Positions 40,551 through 50,420 are shown, counted from the stretch's first letter. The stretch: 64,000 bases of DNA from Prolixibacter sp. NT017 (GCF_009617875.1 NZ_BLAV01000001.1:1736001-1800000), one strand, 5' to 3'. Numbers and translations: made by a program. Notes: generated by a model not told the origin, from the sequence alone.

Positions 40551-40577
40551 TAAGGTCGTCATGATTGGCGGCCTTTT
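40551..40577 (+). terminator. Second intrinsic terminator with no gene before it
   Basis: AAGGTCGTC-ATGATT-GGCGGCCTT followed by TTTATTTT. It lies 100 bp beyond the fabG terminator and 51 bp before the PfkB gene, with no coding frame in between; it could end a small RNA. Confidence 0.7.
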
Positions 40578-40627
40578 TATTTTCTATATTCGCGGCTGAA
40601 TTTTAATTGTATCATTTTTGTTACATC

Positions 40628-41482
40628 ATGAAAGGCTTATTCTTAGGCTTGACCACGATAGATATTCATCACATTATTGATCAGTTTCCTACACCTGACA
40701 ATAAAGTTAAATCGCCCGATGCACCCGATATTCTGGTAGGTGGCCCTGCTACGAATGCGGCTGTCACCTATTCTCACCTGGGAGGAAGAGCCCATCTGGT
40801 TTCCGCTTTTGGTCAAAATGCTTTCAAATCTTTTTTACAGGAAGATTTACGTAAGTTCAACATTGAACATCACGATTTGGCGGCTCATCTTGAAGAAAAG
40901 CCGGTTATAGCCTCGGTTGTAACAACATCAGACAGTGGTGATCGAACGATTTTCACCAACCATCCGGCCGACTATGATATCAGTTTCGATAGCCGTGGCT
41001 TGATGGAGGACAATCAGTTCGATTTTGTACTTCTCGATGGCTTTTACATTCAAAAAGCGACAGAGGTTGCCTGCGAAGCCCGGAGACGTGATATTCCCGT
41101 CATTTTGGATGGCGGAAGCTGGAAAGATGGTTTGGAACGACTGCTTCCGCATGTAAATTATGCCATCTGCTCCGAAAAATTTATGCCGCCGTGGTGTAAC
41201 AATAAAGATGAGCTGTTTCGTTACCTGTCTGAGAAAGGAATTCACCACGTGGCTGTTACCCGGGGAGGGAAGCCTATTTTGTACAAAGATGGCTTTGATG
41301 TAGTGGAACTTCCTGTTCCTGAAGTCGAACCCGTCGATACGTTAGGGGCCGGAGATATTTTTCATGGTGCATTTGCTTACTACCTTCATCGTCTGCACGA
41401 TTTTGTGCCTGCACTAGAAAAAGCGGCTAAAATTGCAGCACATTCCTGCCAGTTTGCCGGTACCCGGGTCTGGATGCAGTAA
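40628..41482 (+). CDS. PfkB-family carbohydrate kinase
   Basis: From the ATG at 40628 (MKGLFLGLTTIDIHHI) the protein has 284 residues: LVGGPATNAAVTYSHLGG (PfkB signature 1 type), and EVEPVDTLGAGDIFHGAFAYY with the GAGD catalytic Asp. It phosphorylates a sugar or nucleoside; the substrate is not predictable. It is followed 58 bp later by a SpoIIE-type phosphatase gene. Confidence 0.92.
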   Translation: MKGLFLGLTTIDIHHIIDQFPTPDNKVKSPDAPDILVGGPATNAAVTYSHLGGRAHLVSAFGQNAFKSFLQEDLRKFNIEHHDLAAHLEEKPVIASVVTTSDSGDRTIFTNHPADYDISFDSRGLMEDNQFDFVLLDGFYIQKATEVACEARRRDIPVILDGGSWKDGLERLLPHVNYAICSEKFMPPWCNNKDELFRYLSEKGIHHVAVTRGGKPILYKDGFDVVELPVPEVEPVDTLGAGDIFHGAFAYYLHRLHDFVPALEKAAKIAAHSCQFAGTRVWMQ

Positions 41483-41540
41483 TTTATAATTTGAAGTTAA
41501 TTTTGATTTTCATAATTTTAGAAAAGTCAATTCGATTTCT

Positions 41541-43448
41541 ATGAAAAATCAAAATATAGCTTTTCACCTAAGCTTCTATCTCTTACTGGCAGGGTTTACG
41601 CTAACCATGCTGATTGTAGCCATCGGTTACCGCTTTACCCGCGACACCATTCTAGACGGACTGGCCGACCGTGCCCAGACGGTCACACACACGGCTTCGT
41701 TGTTGGTAAACGATGCAGTTGTACATGCACGTAAATCTGCAGAAATCATTGAATCAGGCACTAAGCAGATGAATAGTGCGCAGGAGATGGAAGATCTGCT
41801 GCAGCTCGTTTTAAAGTCAAATCCTCATCTGGAAGCTGTCCAGCTGAAAGAAAATCTCAACAGTTCAGAAGAAGTTGACCATTTTTTTTACCGAAAAGAC
41901 TCAACCATCATCGGCTCGGATAGTGACCTGCCAATGTGTACTCAGTTGCAGGACTGGTATCATCAGGTGTTTGTTTCCGGTAAGGCAGGTTGGTCCGACC
42001 CATTCTGGGTGGAGGGGCATAAAACACAATGTATTGCTTATGCTATTCCATTTCATGTGAAGAAAAACGGGAAGGAAGTACCAGCCATCGCTTGTTCGGT
42101 GATGTCATTGGAGGATGTTTACAACGAGTTATCCGGAATTCAAATTTACAAGAGTGGATTTCCCATTCTGTTTTCTTCGAAAGGGAAGGTGGTTTATCAT
42201 CCGCAACCCGCTTTTCTGAATGAGAATGTCGATACACTGAGTCACTGTTTTTCTCTGGGCGACTTGAGTAAGATAAAACGAATTATTTCCCGTGGAGTGG
42301 GTGGAAGAACGTTGTTGAATCCTGCCTGCTACGGCGGAAGACGTGCCACGGCCGTTTATTGGCCGGTAACCGAGAACGGTTGGTTGATGATGGTGTTGGT
42401 TCCTTATTCCGAATTATTGGGAGAGTTGCGGAAGGTAATTATACTGGTAATGTTTCTTGTTTTAATAGGAACCGGAGTGATGGTATCGGTAACTATTCTG
42501 CTTTCCCGCTCGGTAACAACTCCCATCACGCAGTTGGCCGACGAAGCGCGCCGAATTATGGAGGAGGAAGGTGAGCCGCTGGAAGTTGTCGGAAACGAGT
42601 TTGAGGTGCTGGCGGGAGGTCTGGCACATATGAAACAGCGGATGGAGAACTACCATGCCCGGTGGGTTCAGAGCCGCCGCGACCAGGAAGAGTTGGACCG
42701 GGAGCTGGATTTGGCTCGTTCTATCGAGATGAGTATTGTGCCCTCGCGCTTCCCGATTTTTCCCGACAGGAAAGAATTCGATTGCTTCGGAAAACTTATT
42801 CCGGCCCGCTCGGTTGGAGGCGACTTGTTCGATGTCTTTTTCCTGGATGAAGATAAACTTTGCATTTCCATTTGTGACACGCTGGGAAAAGGCATTCCGG
42901 CGGCCATGTTCTCAGTAATGACCCGGACGCTGATGCGTGGAATTGCCACGGCCAATATTCAGGTCGGGAGTATCATGGAGCGTCTGAACGAAGAGTTGTG
43001 TTCTGATGCTGAATCAGATATGTTTGTTACGGTTTTTCTTTCCGTACTTGAAATATCGACCGGCACATTTACCTATTGCAACGCTGGCCACCCGCATCCG
43101 TACCTCCTCCGGCGTGATGGCGCTGTAGAGGAGCTGCAACATTCACACGGAATCCCGGTAGGTGTGATGCCTCGTCAGACATTTGATGAAACGAAGATGG
43201 TTTTCAAGCCGGGCGAAATGCTGATTACTTATACCGATGGAGTAACCGAAGAGCAAAACGAGAGCGGTAAGATGTTCGGTCAGGATCGGCTTCGCTATGA
43301 AATTGCCCAGGTGGGACAGGTTGAACCGGAAGCCATGGTGGAACGCATTTTGGATTCGTTGTTGAATTTCCGTGGCCGCCTCGAGCAACGTGACGATACC
43401 ACGTTGTTTGCTGTTAAGTACTTCGGAAATATCGGGCAGGATGAGTAA
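41541..43448 (+). CDS. Membrane sensor with HAMP and SpoIIE-type PP2C phosphatase
   Basis: The 635-residue protein has an N-terminal helix (FHLSFYLLLAGFTLTMLIVA), an extracytoplasmic Cache-like domain (WYHQVFVSGKAGWSDPFW; MVLVPYSELLGELR), a second helix (VIILVMFLVLIGTGVMV), a HAMP linker, and a C-terminal PP2C/SpoIIE domain (about 400-635) with GGDLFDVFFLDEDKL, GKGIPAAMFSVMT, CNAGHPHPYLLR and ITYTDGVTE. It likely dephosphorylates an anti-anti-sigma-type partner in response to an external ligand. No partner gene is seen next to it. Confidence 0.9.
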   Translation: MKNQNIAFHLSFYLLLAGFTLTMLIVAIGYRFTRDTILDGLADRAQTVTHTASLLVNDAVVHARKSAEIIESGTKQMNSAQEMEDLLQLVLKSNPHLEAVQLKENLNSSEEVDHFFYRKDSTIIGSDSDLPMCTQLQDWYHQVFVSGKAGWSDPFWVEGHKTQCIAYAIPFHVKKNGKEVPAIACSVMSLEDVYNELSGIQIYKSGFPILFSSKGKVVYHPQPAFLNENVDTLSHCFSLGDLSKIKRIISRGVGGRTLLNPACYGGRRATAVYWPVTENGWLMMVLVPYSELLGELRKVIILVMFLVLIGTGVMVSVTILLSRSVTTPITQLADEARRIMEEEGEPLEVVGNEFEVLAGGLAHMKQRMENYHARWVQSRRDQEELDRELDLARSIEMSIVPSRFPIFPDRKEFDCFGKLIPARSVGGDLFDVFFLDEDKLCISICDTLGKGIPAAMFSVMTRTLMRGIATANIQVGSIMERLNEELCSDAESDMFVTVFLSVLEISTGTFTYCNAGHPHPYLLRRDGAVEELQHSHGIPVGVMPRQTFDETKMVFKPGEMLITYTDGVTEEQNESGKMFGQDRLRYEIAQVGQVEPEAMVERILDSLLNFRGRLEQRDDTTLFAVKYFGNIGQDE

Positions 43449-45230
43449 TTACCGAAGGTAAGTAAGCCCCAAAATGGTTACCGTTGCGGCCATGTAAAGT
43501 ATCGTCAGCGGAAATCCAATCTTGAAGAAATCGCGGAATGAATAACCTCCCGGACCATAAACCATCAAGTTGGTCTGGTAGCCGATGGGCGTCATGAAGT
43601 TGGCAGCAGCGGCAAATGCTACGACCAAAATAAACGGTTGCGGAGGTAAACTCAGGTTGGATGCCATCGTCAGCGAAATGGGAAATATTAGCGCGACTGC
43701 CGCCTTGTTAGTTATGAGATTCGCTAATAATGACGTTATTAGGAATATACCCGCCAAAAGAGCCACTTTCCCGAAAGGTAAAAATATGGAGATAAGGCTG
43801 TTGGCCAGCATTTCGGCTACACCAGTCTTCAACATGGCGGTTCCCAGCGCCAGCGATAAAGCAATCACCATGGCCAGCTCGTAATCAATGCTCTTCGGTA
43901 TGTCTTTGGGAGGATAGATCTTGAGCATGTTGATGAGAATGATGAGCACCAGCAGTGACGTGAAGAGCGGCACGAGCCGCAGTGCGGAGAGCAGAATGGC
44001 CAGCCCGGTTCCTCCGAAAAGAACAAAATACTGCCACTTGGCCAGTTTTCTGTGGGCCTTTACTTTGGAAATGTAGTAGAAGTCAAGTGTTCCGGCCGAC
44101 CGGCTTTCAAAACTTTTACCTACAAAGAGCAGCAAAACGTCACCGGCTTTCAGTTTCTGGAAAGTGATTTTACCCGAAATACGTTCTCCGTTACGGTGGA
44201 TGGCGATAATCGCTGCATCGTAGCGTCCGCGGAAATTGGCTTCCATTACGGTTTTCCCGATAAGGGAAGAGTTATGCGAGATGACCACTTCCACCACCTC
44301 ACTGTTTTTACTTTCCTGGAGCGATCCTAACGTTGGAAAGGAGAGTCCTGAATCCGTTTGGGTAATGATATCAGCAATGGTTTCGGTGTCACCAGCAAAC
44401 ACCAGCTGGTCGTTGACGCGAAGCTGTGTGGTGAGCGAGATGGCCGGGATTCGTTCGTTATCACGAATCACTTCTACCAGGTACAAACCTTTCAACCGAT
44501 CGAGATTTTCATTCCGGATATCTTTTCCCGCAAGAGGAGAACCTTCGTTAATCTGTGTCTGCAGAATATATTCGCGGTTACGCGACCGGAACTGCGACAT
44601 GGCATCTTTCCTTTCGGGAAGTAATTTCTTGCTAAACAAAAGCATGTAGGCTATACCGATGACCGCCATGGCTGCACCTACCGGGAAGAAATCAAACATG
44701 TCGAGCGAAGGCAGGCCTGGAATGATTTCCTGGTCCAGAACCATGCCGTTTACAATCAGGTTGGTGGAGGTACCAATCAATGTGGCACAACCTCCGAGAA
44801 TGGCTGCGTACGAAAGCGGTATTAATAATTTGGACGGGGAAGTGTTGTTTCGCTTGCTCCAGTTGTGCACATAGGGCATCATGATGGCTACCAACGGAGT
44901 ATTGTTCAAAAAAGCCGAAAAACCGGCCACCAGTGTCATCATTCGAAGCATGAAGCCTTTGTAGGTTCTCGCTCCTTTGAAGACTTTATCGAAGAGCATT
45001 TCCATGATGGGCGTTTGCCGGAAAATATCGCCAAGCAGCAGCAGTAGCAAAATGACGACCAGCTGCACATTGGCAAAGCCGCTCAGGATTTCAGCAGGGG
45101 TGAGAATGCGTGAAACGCCCAGAACCGAGATGGCAATGACGAACGTAAAGGATGGCCCCAGTATCTCAAAGTAGAGGGATACCAGTATGAATGCCAGGAC
45201 AACAAATACTATGAGTACTTCGAAATTCAA
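43449..45230 (-). CDS. SLC13/DASS-type transporter with two TrkA-C (RCK_C) domains
   Basis: The 593-residue membrane protein has CitT/SLC13-type helices in two halves (SAFLNNTPLVAIMMPYVHNW; GGCATLIGTSTNLIVNGMVL; ANFMTPIGYQTNLMVYGPGG) with two TrkA-C regulatory domains between (about 210-290 and 300-380). Such proteins carry sulfate, di- or tricarboxylates with sodium. The frame starts at a TTG at 45230; no nearby ATG fits the first helix. It is convergent with the SpoIIE gene, the two stops being adjacent. Confidence 0.9.
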   Translation of the reverse strand: MNFEVLIVFVVLAFILVSLYFEILGPSFTFVIAISVLGVSRILTPAEILSGFANVQLVVILLLLLLGDIFRQTPIMEMLFDKVFKGARTYKGFMLRMMTLVAGFSAFLNNTPLVAIMMPYVHNWSKRNNTSPSKLLIPLSYAAILGGCATLIGTSTNLIVNGMVLDQEIIPGLPSLDMFDFFPVGAAMAVIGIAYMLLFSKKLLPERKDAMSQFRSRNREYILQTQINEGSPLAGKDIRNENLDRLKGLYLVEVIRDNERIPAISLTTQLRVNDQLVFAGDTETIADIITQTDSGLSFPTLGSLQESKNSEVVEVVISHNSSLIGKTVMEANFRGRYDAAIIAIHRNGERISGKITFQKLKAGDVLLLFVGKSFESRSAGTLDFYYISKVKAHRKLAKWQYFVLFGGTGLAILLSALRLVPLFTSLLVLIILINMLKIYPPKDIPKSIDYELAMVIALSLALGTAMLKTGVAEMLANSLISIFLPFGKVALLAGIFLITSLLANLITNKAAVALIFPISLTMASNLSLPPQPFILVVAFAAAANFMTPIGYQTNLMVYGPGGYSFRDFFKIGFPLTILYMAATVTILGLTYLR

Positions 45231-45321
45231 AATCCAGGTTCAGTTGATCTTCGAAATGTGAAGATATAATATTTTAACAAAATGTGATTACCTGCACGCC
45301 TTTTTCGGTAAGGCATACAAA

Positions 45322-45348
45322 GAAAACGGCCGGAATCAATCCGGCCGT
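45322..45348 (-). terminator. Terminator of the outer-membrane barrel gene
   Basis: ACGGCCGGA-ATCAA-TCCGGCCGT is a perfect 9-bp stem; on the minus strand it is followed by TTTTCTTT. It lies 26 bp after the stop at 45374. Confidence 0.9.
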
Positions 45349-45373
45349 TATATCAACAGTATGAAATGTTTTC

Positions 45374-46078
45374 TTAGAACAATCTGATGCCCAGCGATAA
45401 GATCAGTGAATTGCCTTTGTTTTTAAAGCCAATAACTGTCGGGTCATTGTTGGATACACCTTCCGAAACATTGGTCAAAGCCCAAGCGTAGCGGACATCA
45501 AAAGAGAGCATGGCTACATCAACGCCGGCTCCCAACTGCCAGTCCCAGGTATTGTTTTTAAAGTTATTCGGGTCGTACAGACTTGGGTCAACAGCTACAC
45601 CACTTTGTTTGTTGAAGCTTATTTCGCTGCCATTCAGAATAAATGACATAGCAGGGCCAGTCATCAGGTTGACAGAGGCAACTTTCAAATCAAGAACTTT
45701 TACTCCCAACAATATCGGAACTTGGATCGATTTAACATCCATGTGCTGGGTAACAGCTCCCTGGAAATCATCAGTAGTCGAATTTGGATCCAAATTTGAA
45801 CCATCGAAAGTTGTTTTTCCTTTTTGCACACTGTACAGCAATTCAGGCTGAAGAAAAACCTTATTATGTTTCAGTCGCAGAAATGCACCCACATTGAAGC
45901 CGTTGGCTGCGTCTGCCTTCAGGTCATTGAGGGTGTAGCTTGATGCGCCGGCAATGGCATTGTCGGTCGTAATTTTTGTAGAGTTAATACTTCCCTTGAT
46001 ACCAAGGCTAATCGGGAGTTGAGCAAACAGTGAGGTGGTCAGAGCCACCAATACGAATGACAGAAGTAGTCGTTTCAT
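45374..46078 (-). CDS. Outer-membrane beta-barrel protein (PorT-like)
   Basis: The 234-residue protein has a signal peptide (MKRLLLSFVLVALTTSLFAQ) and barrel-type repeats with GFNVGAFLRLKHNKVFLQPE, LLGVKVLDLKVASVNLMTGP, WDWQLGAGVDVAMLSFDVRY and a terminal Phe (LILSLGIRLF), as in the porin-family/PorT-type outer-membrane_beta-brl_2 proteins of Bacteroidota. Function is structural or unknown. It is monocistronic, with a strong terminator. Confidence 0.88.
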   Translation of the reverse strand: MKRLLLSFVLVALTTSLFAQLPISLGIKGSINSTKITTDNAIAGASSYTLNDLKADAANGFNVGAFLRLKHNKVFLQPELLYSVQKGKTTFDGSNLDPNSTTDDFQGAVTQHMDVKSIQVPILLGVKVLDLKVASVNLMTGPAMSFILNGSEISFNKQSGVAVDPSLYDPNNFKNNTWDWQLGAGVDVAMLSFDVRYAWALTNVSEGVSNNDPTVIGFKNKGNSLILSLGIRLF

Positions 46079-46247
46079 AAGATTAAAAATTAATGTTTGT
46101 AGAGATAAACGGATAAATTACATATGCTATTGTCTTGTGTCTTGTCTTATTTTCGTTGGCCAATTTAACAATTTTAGCGATTGATTCCCGTCATTTTCCG
46201 TCGAATTTGTACTTTCGTTGCATAACGAAAATAAAAATACTATTTCC

Positions 46248-47711
46248 ATGAGAAAGTTAAATAAGCTCTCTCCGCAGCCTGTATGGGGCTATTTTGAAGA
46301 CATTTGCCAGGTTCCCAGGCCATCGAAAAAGGAGGAGCAGATTATTCAGTTCCTGCTGGAATTTGCTGAAAAACATAATTTGGATGCCAAAACGGATGAG
46401 GCAGGAAATGTTTTAATCTCCAAACCGGCTACTCCCGGAAAGGAAAAAGTCAAGAAGGTGATTCTGCAGTCGCATATCGATATGGTGTGCGAAAAGAATT
46501 CAGATACCGAACATGATTTCGAGAAAGACGCTATTAAAGCCTATGTTGACGGAGAATGGGTGACGGCCGAAGGTACGACACTTGGTGCCGACTGTGGAAT
46601 TGGTATGGCTGCTGCCATGGCGGTTCTCACGGTCAACGATTTCGAGCATGGACCAATCGAAAGCCTTTTCACGGTAGATGAAGAGACCGGACTGACTGGT
46701 GCATTTGCACTTCAGCCTGGATTTTTGACCGGCTCGATTCTTTTGAACCTTGATTCGGAAGACGAAGGGGAGTTGTTCATCGGCTGTGCCGGTGGCGTCG
46801 ATACTGTTGCTACGTTCAATTATCAACCGGAAGCTTCTCCTGCCGGGATGTTTGCCGTTAAATTGTCGGTAACCGGATTGTTAGGCGGTCATTCGGGCGA
46901 TGATATTCATAAAGGCAGGGGGAATGCCAACAAAATTTTGAACCGCTTCATTTGGGACGCTACACAGAAATATGGAGCACGTCTGGCTTCGTTTGATGGC
47001 GGAAACCTGCGTAACGCGATTGCACGTGAAGCATTTGGTATTATCCTGGTGCCTTCGGGTAAAAAGGAACAATTAACCGCTGATTTTAATGTATTCCGTT
47101 CAACGTTACAGAACGAATTGGCGATTACTGAACCGAAGCTGAAGCTTGATCTGGAAAGCACGGAGGCTCCGCCAACGGTAATGGATGAGGATACTCAGCG
47201 TCGGTTGTTGCTTGCATTGTATGCTTGTCCGCATGGCGTGTTGGGAATGAGTTTCCGGATGCCGGGAATGGTGGAAACGTCTACTAACCTGGCTTCGGTG
47301 AAGTTCAAGGAAGGAAATCAAATTGAGATAACTACCAGCCAGCGTAGCGACCTGAACAGTGGCAAAGAGGATGCAGCTGCCATGGTTAAATCGGTTTTCC
47401 AGCTGGCTGGTGCCGAAGTTCGCCACAGCGATGGTTACCCGGGCTGGACTCCTAATCCCGATTCCGAAATCATGGAGATTACCCGCACTGCTTACAGCAA
47501 ACTCTTTACGCAAGAGCCCATTGTTCGCTCTATTCATGCCGGATTGGAGTGCGGATTATTCCTGGAAAAGTACCCTTCGTTGGATATGATTTCATTCGGC
47601 CCCACCATTCGGGGAGCGCATTCACCTGATGAGAAGATTGAAATTGAAACAGTGACTAAGTTCTGGGATTTACTGGTTGAAGTATTGACTAAAATTCCGG
47701 AAGCGAAATAA
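46248..47711 (+). CDS. pepD: Aminoacyl-histidine dipeptidase (cytosol non-specific dipeptidase)
   Basis: From the ATG at 46248 the protein has 487 residues. M20-family metal ligands are visible: QSHIDMVCEK, LGADCGIGMA, DEETGLTGA, NLDSEDEGE, VTGLLGGHSGDD and the late FGPTIRGAHSPDE. It hydrolyses Xaa-His and other dipeptides in the cytoplasm. An in-frame start at 46218 is not needed. TACTTTCG (46211-46218) is a plausible weak -7 element. A terminator follows. Confidence 0.94.
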   Translation: MRKLNKLSPQPVWGYFEDICQVPRPSKKEEQIIQFLLEFAEKHNLDAKTDEAGNVLISKPATPGKEKVKKVILQSHIDMVCEKNSDTEHDFEKDAIKAYVDGEWVTAEGTTLGADCGIGMAAAMAVLTVNDFEHGPIESLFTVDEETGLTGAFALQPGFLTGSILLNLDSEDEGELFIGCAGGVDTVATFNYQPEASPAGMFAVKLSVTGLLGGHSGDDIHKGRGNANKILNRFIWDATQKYGARLASFDGGNLRNAIAREAFGIILVPSGKKEQLTADFNVFRSTLQNELAITEPKLKLDLESTEAPPTVMDEDTQRRLLLALYACPHGVLGMSFRMPGMVETSTNLASVKFKEGNQIEITTSQRSDLNSGKEDAAAMVKSVFQLAGAEVRHSDGYPGWTPNPDSEIMEITRTAYSKLFTQEPIVRSIHAGLECGLFLEKYPSLDMISFGPTIRGAHSPDEKIEIETVTKFWDLLVEVLTKIPEAK

Positions 47712-47733
47712 AACGCTTGATTGCAGTAAAACG

Positions 47734-47766
47734 AAAAGGGGGCTGAAGTAATTCAGTCCCCTTTCT
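47734..47766 (+). terminator. Terminator of pepD
   Basis: AAAAGGGGGCTGAA-GTAA-TTCAGTCCCCTTT forms a long stem (one bulge) ending in a T-rich stretch, 23 bp after the pepD stop. Confidence 0.85.
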
Positions 47767-48251
47767 TGTCCTAATCATAAACTAAAAACACCAAAGCATA
47801 AAAACCGACGACTGTCTGTTTGGTACAGCCATCATTAAGAAACAATGTTGAATATTTTTCGACTTACCAATACTTTAACTAAGTTATGGAATAATCTGAA
47901 TTATGAAAAGATAACCGATAATTATTATTTCTAATGCTTCCGGTTATCCCGAACAATAAAACAGCTTCTTTATTTGAGTGCGCAAAATAGTAAAGTTTTC
48001 AAAGGCAGCCACCCAATCCTTTTATGTTCAAAAACAACTTTTATAAATATCATCATGTTTTACATGCATAAAACCAGAGGATAGGGCGGTTTGCTGTGAT
48101 TTTCTTTATAATCAGAGCCGGGGTGTTCTGGTGAATTATGTGAAGAATCATTTTTCCGTTTGGTTTCTTTTCTTTCTTATTACATTTTCCTTAATATTTT
48201 TCCTGATGTTAAATAAATCAGGCATCTTTGAGTGATAAAAAATGGTCAGGA
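47767..48251. other. AT-rich intergenic region, nothing recognised
   Basis: About 480 bp between the pepD terminator and the VTC gene. It is AT-rich with no credible frame, no heptamer phasing and no repeat seen elsewhere. The promoter of the VTC operon must lie in it; I could not pick a convincing -7 element. Confidence 0.5.
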
Positions 48252-49016
48252 ATGTCAGTTGATTTGCAGCAATTACTTAATCATTTTGAGCCGATTAGTT
48301 TGAATGATGCAGACAAAGCGCGTTTGATGAATCGGGTGGATTCGAAGTTTGTGGTTTCTGTAGATAAACTGGAAGAGATCCTGTCGGAAATATGGTCGGA
48401 TTACCAGGTGCTTAGTATTGATGGAGTCCGAAATTTGCCTTACCGGACAAAATATCTCGATACGCCCGATTTTGCCATGTTTAAAGCGCATGTCAACGGT
48501 AAATTAAATCGTTACAAAGTCCGTTTCCGGGAATATCCTCTGACGGGAATGCGCTTTCTGGAATCGAAGTTCAAACTGAACCGCGGCCGGACCATTAAAA
48601 AACGCATTTCGCGACAAGAACGAATTCCGGAAGAAAATGAGGTGGAAGATCAATTTGTGTCGGAACAAACGCCTTATAATCGGGAAGATCTGGAAACGAA
48701 ACTCTACAATAAGTTTAATCGAATTTCGTTGATTCATAAAAGGGTAAACGAGCGAATTACGATTGATACGGACATTCATTTTTCACTTGATAAGGAAGAG
48801 TGGAAAGCACTGGGCGATGTGTCGGTTATTGAACTAAAGCAGGAGCAGTTCAGCCGACATGCCGGTTTTACCCACATTCTGCGAAAACACGGAATCAGGC
48901 CTGTTGGCTTTTCAAAATACTGCATCGGTGTTTCGATGTTGTATCCCGACACGAAAATCAACCGAATGAAGCAGAAGATTCTGTTGCTGAATAAACTAAC
49001 TAAACACCTATCATGA
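48252..49016 (+). CDS. VTC-domain protein, polyphosphate-polymerase-like
   Basis: About 254 residues with the VTC/triphosphate-tunnel pattern: LMNRVDSKFVV, YRTKYLDTPDFAMFKAH, KLNRYKVRFREY, RFLESKFKLNRGRTIKKRI and VIELKQEQFSRHAGF. Yeast VTC4 homologues polymerise polyphosphate from ATP; bacterial proteins of this type are uncharacterised. I use the ATG at 48252; a TTG at 48228 would add eight residues. Its stop overlaps the next start by 4 bp (ATGA). Confidence 0.85.
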   Translation: MSVDLQQLLNHFEPISLNDADKARLMNRVDSKFVVSVDKLEEILSEIWSDYQVLSIDGVRNLPYRTKYLDTPDFAMFKAHVNGKLNRYKVRFREYPLTGMRFLESKFKLNRGRTIKKRISRQERIPEENEVEDQFVSEQTPYNREDLETKLYNKFNRISLIHKRVNERITIDTDIHFSLDKEEWKALGDVSVIELKQEQFSRHAGFTHILRKHGIRPVGFSKYCIGVSMLYPDTKINRMKQKILLLNKLTKHLS

Positions 49017-49690
49017 CTACCATTGCGCATTTACTTACATCCATTCCTTTGGTTTCGTCCGTCACCGGCATGTTTGGCATCGAGTGGCTGAACGGGCCGG
49101 ATACGCTGGAGTTATTACTCCGGTTTCTGTTCAACCTGCTCGTAATAACGATTATTGGCCGGTATCTTTACTACCGGATTTCACGGCGGAAAGAGTACTA
49201 TTTCACTTACATCCTCATCGGTACAACGGTATTCTTCATCTCGTTTCTGCTGGAAAGTGTAAAGCTGGAAATTGGTTTTGCACTGGGCTTGTTTGCTGTT
49301 TTTGGGATTCTCCGCTACCGTACAGATACCATTCCCATCAAAGAGATGACTTTCCTCTTTGTGATTATCGCTATTTCGGTTATTAATGCCCTTGCCGGAG
49401 CGGAAATCAGCTATGGAGAGTTGTTTATGACCAACGTTGCCATCGTTCTTGTAACCTGGGCAATGGAGCGTTTGTGGTCGTATCGGCAGGAAACACAGAA
49501 GAAGATTATTTACGAACGGATTGAGCTGATAAAGCCTGAAAACTACGGTGCATTGTTGGCTGATCTGGAGGAACGAACGGGTTTGAAAATCAATCGAATC
49601 GAAGTTGGCGATATCAACTTTCTTCGCGATACAGCCGAAATTACCATTTTTTACCACCCTTATCAGGAAAAAGCTTCCCGAAAGCCTTAA
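49013..49690 (+). CDS. DUF4956 membrane protein
   Basis: The 225-residue protein has three to four N-terminal helices followed by a soluble C-terminal part. FALGLFAVFGILRYRTDTIP and KEMTFLFVIIAISVINAL match the DUF4956 core. DUF4956 proteins are regularly found next to VTC-domain genes in bacteria, suggesting a membrane partner of the polyphosphate polymerase (inference). The start overlaps the VTC stop by 4 bp. Confidence 0.88.
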   Translation: MTTIAHLLTSIPLVSSVTGMFGIEWLNGPDTLELLLRFLFNLLVITIIGRYLYYRISRRKEYYFTYILIGTTVFFISFLLESVKLEIGFALGLFAVFGILRYRTDTIPIKEMTFLFVIIAISVINALAGAEISYGELFMTNVAIVLVTWAMERLWSYRQETQKKIIYERIELIKPENYGALLADLEERTGLKINRIEVGDINFLRDTAEITIFYHPYQEKASRKP

Positions 49691-49701
49691 GCACTTTTAC
49701 T

Positions 49702-50364
49702 ATGAAGAAGATGATTGCTTTCGCAGGAATGATTCTTTTCCTGTTTGGTGTCAGGCCAGTGGTTGCAGCCGATAATTATGGTGTGTGGACCAGTGCTGGC
49801 ATCCGTAAAGATTTTCACAAATGGAAATTTGAATTGAACGAGGAGTTTCGATTTTCGGATGAAACTCCGAGTCTGGGGCGCTATTTTACCGAGATTGGTG
49901 CCGGATACGATGTTTCAGACTGGTTTAGCCTGGGAGCGGGGTATCGCTTTGCCCGGGATCGCGATAAAAACAATGACTGGCGAACGCTTCATCGCTTTAT
50001 TGTTGATGCTGAGTTGAGCAAGGATGTTAAGCAGATGGAGTTTTCTTATCGCCTGCGTTTTACCAACGAAGATGATTTTATTGCAGGTGGTAACGATGCC
50101 AGTGCGTTTCTGAGGCAAAAAATCAAGGCAGAGTACCATATCTCCAATAGTCGTTGGGACCCTTATTTCTCGGGAGAGCTTTACTACCAGTTGCCGGAAG
50201 ACAAAGCCGGTGAATTCAACAAAGTAAGATACACTGTGGGAACCAAATTCTCATTGAATAAGAGGAATCATTTTGGTCTGTTTATCAGATTACAGCACGA
50301 AATCAATGTGTCTAAACCCGACCGGGATTTCATTACTGGTTTGGCCTACACCTACCGTCTGTGA
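49702..50364 (+). CDS. DUF2490-family outer-membrane protein
   Basis: The 220-residue protein has a signal peptide (MKKMIAFAGMILFLFGVRPVVA) and short amphipathic strands typical of DUF2490 barrels (FKFELNEEFRFSDE is approximate; WFSLGAGYRFARDRD; FSYRLRFTNEDDF; GLFIRLQHEINVS; ending ITGLAYTYRL). It begins 11 bp after the DUF4956 gene and closes the three-gene operon. Function is unknown. Confidence 0.82.
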   Translation: MKKMIAFAGMILFLFGVRPVVAADNYGVWTSAGIRKDFHKWKFELNEEFRFSDETPSLGRYFTEIGAGYDVSDWFSLGAGYRFARDRDKNNDWRTLHRFIVDAELSKDVKQMEFSYRLRFTNEDDFIAGGNDASAFLRQKIKAEYHISNSRWDPYFSGELYYQLPEDKAGEFNKVRYTVGTKFSLNKRNHFGLFIRLQHEINVSKPDRDFITGLAYTYRL

Positions 50365-50420
50365 GTTTTCAGGACAAGAACTTTTTTCTCGGTGAGAAAA
50401 TTCTCAACAGCATCTCGCTC

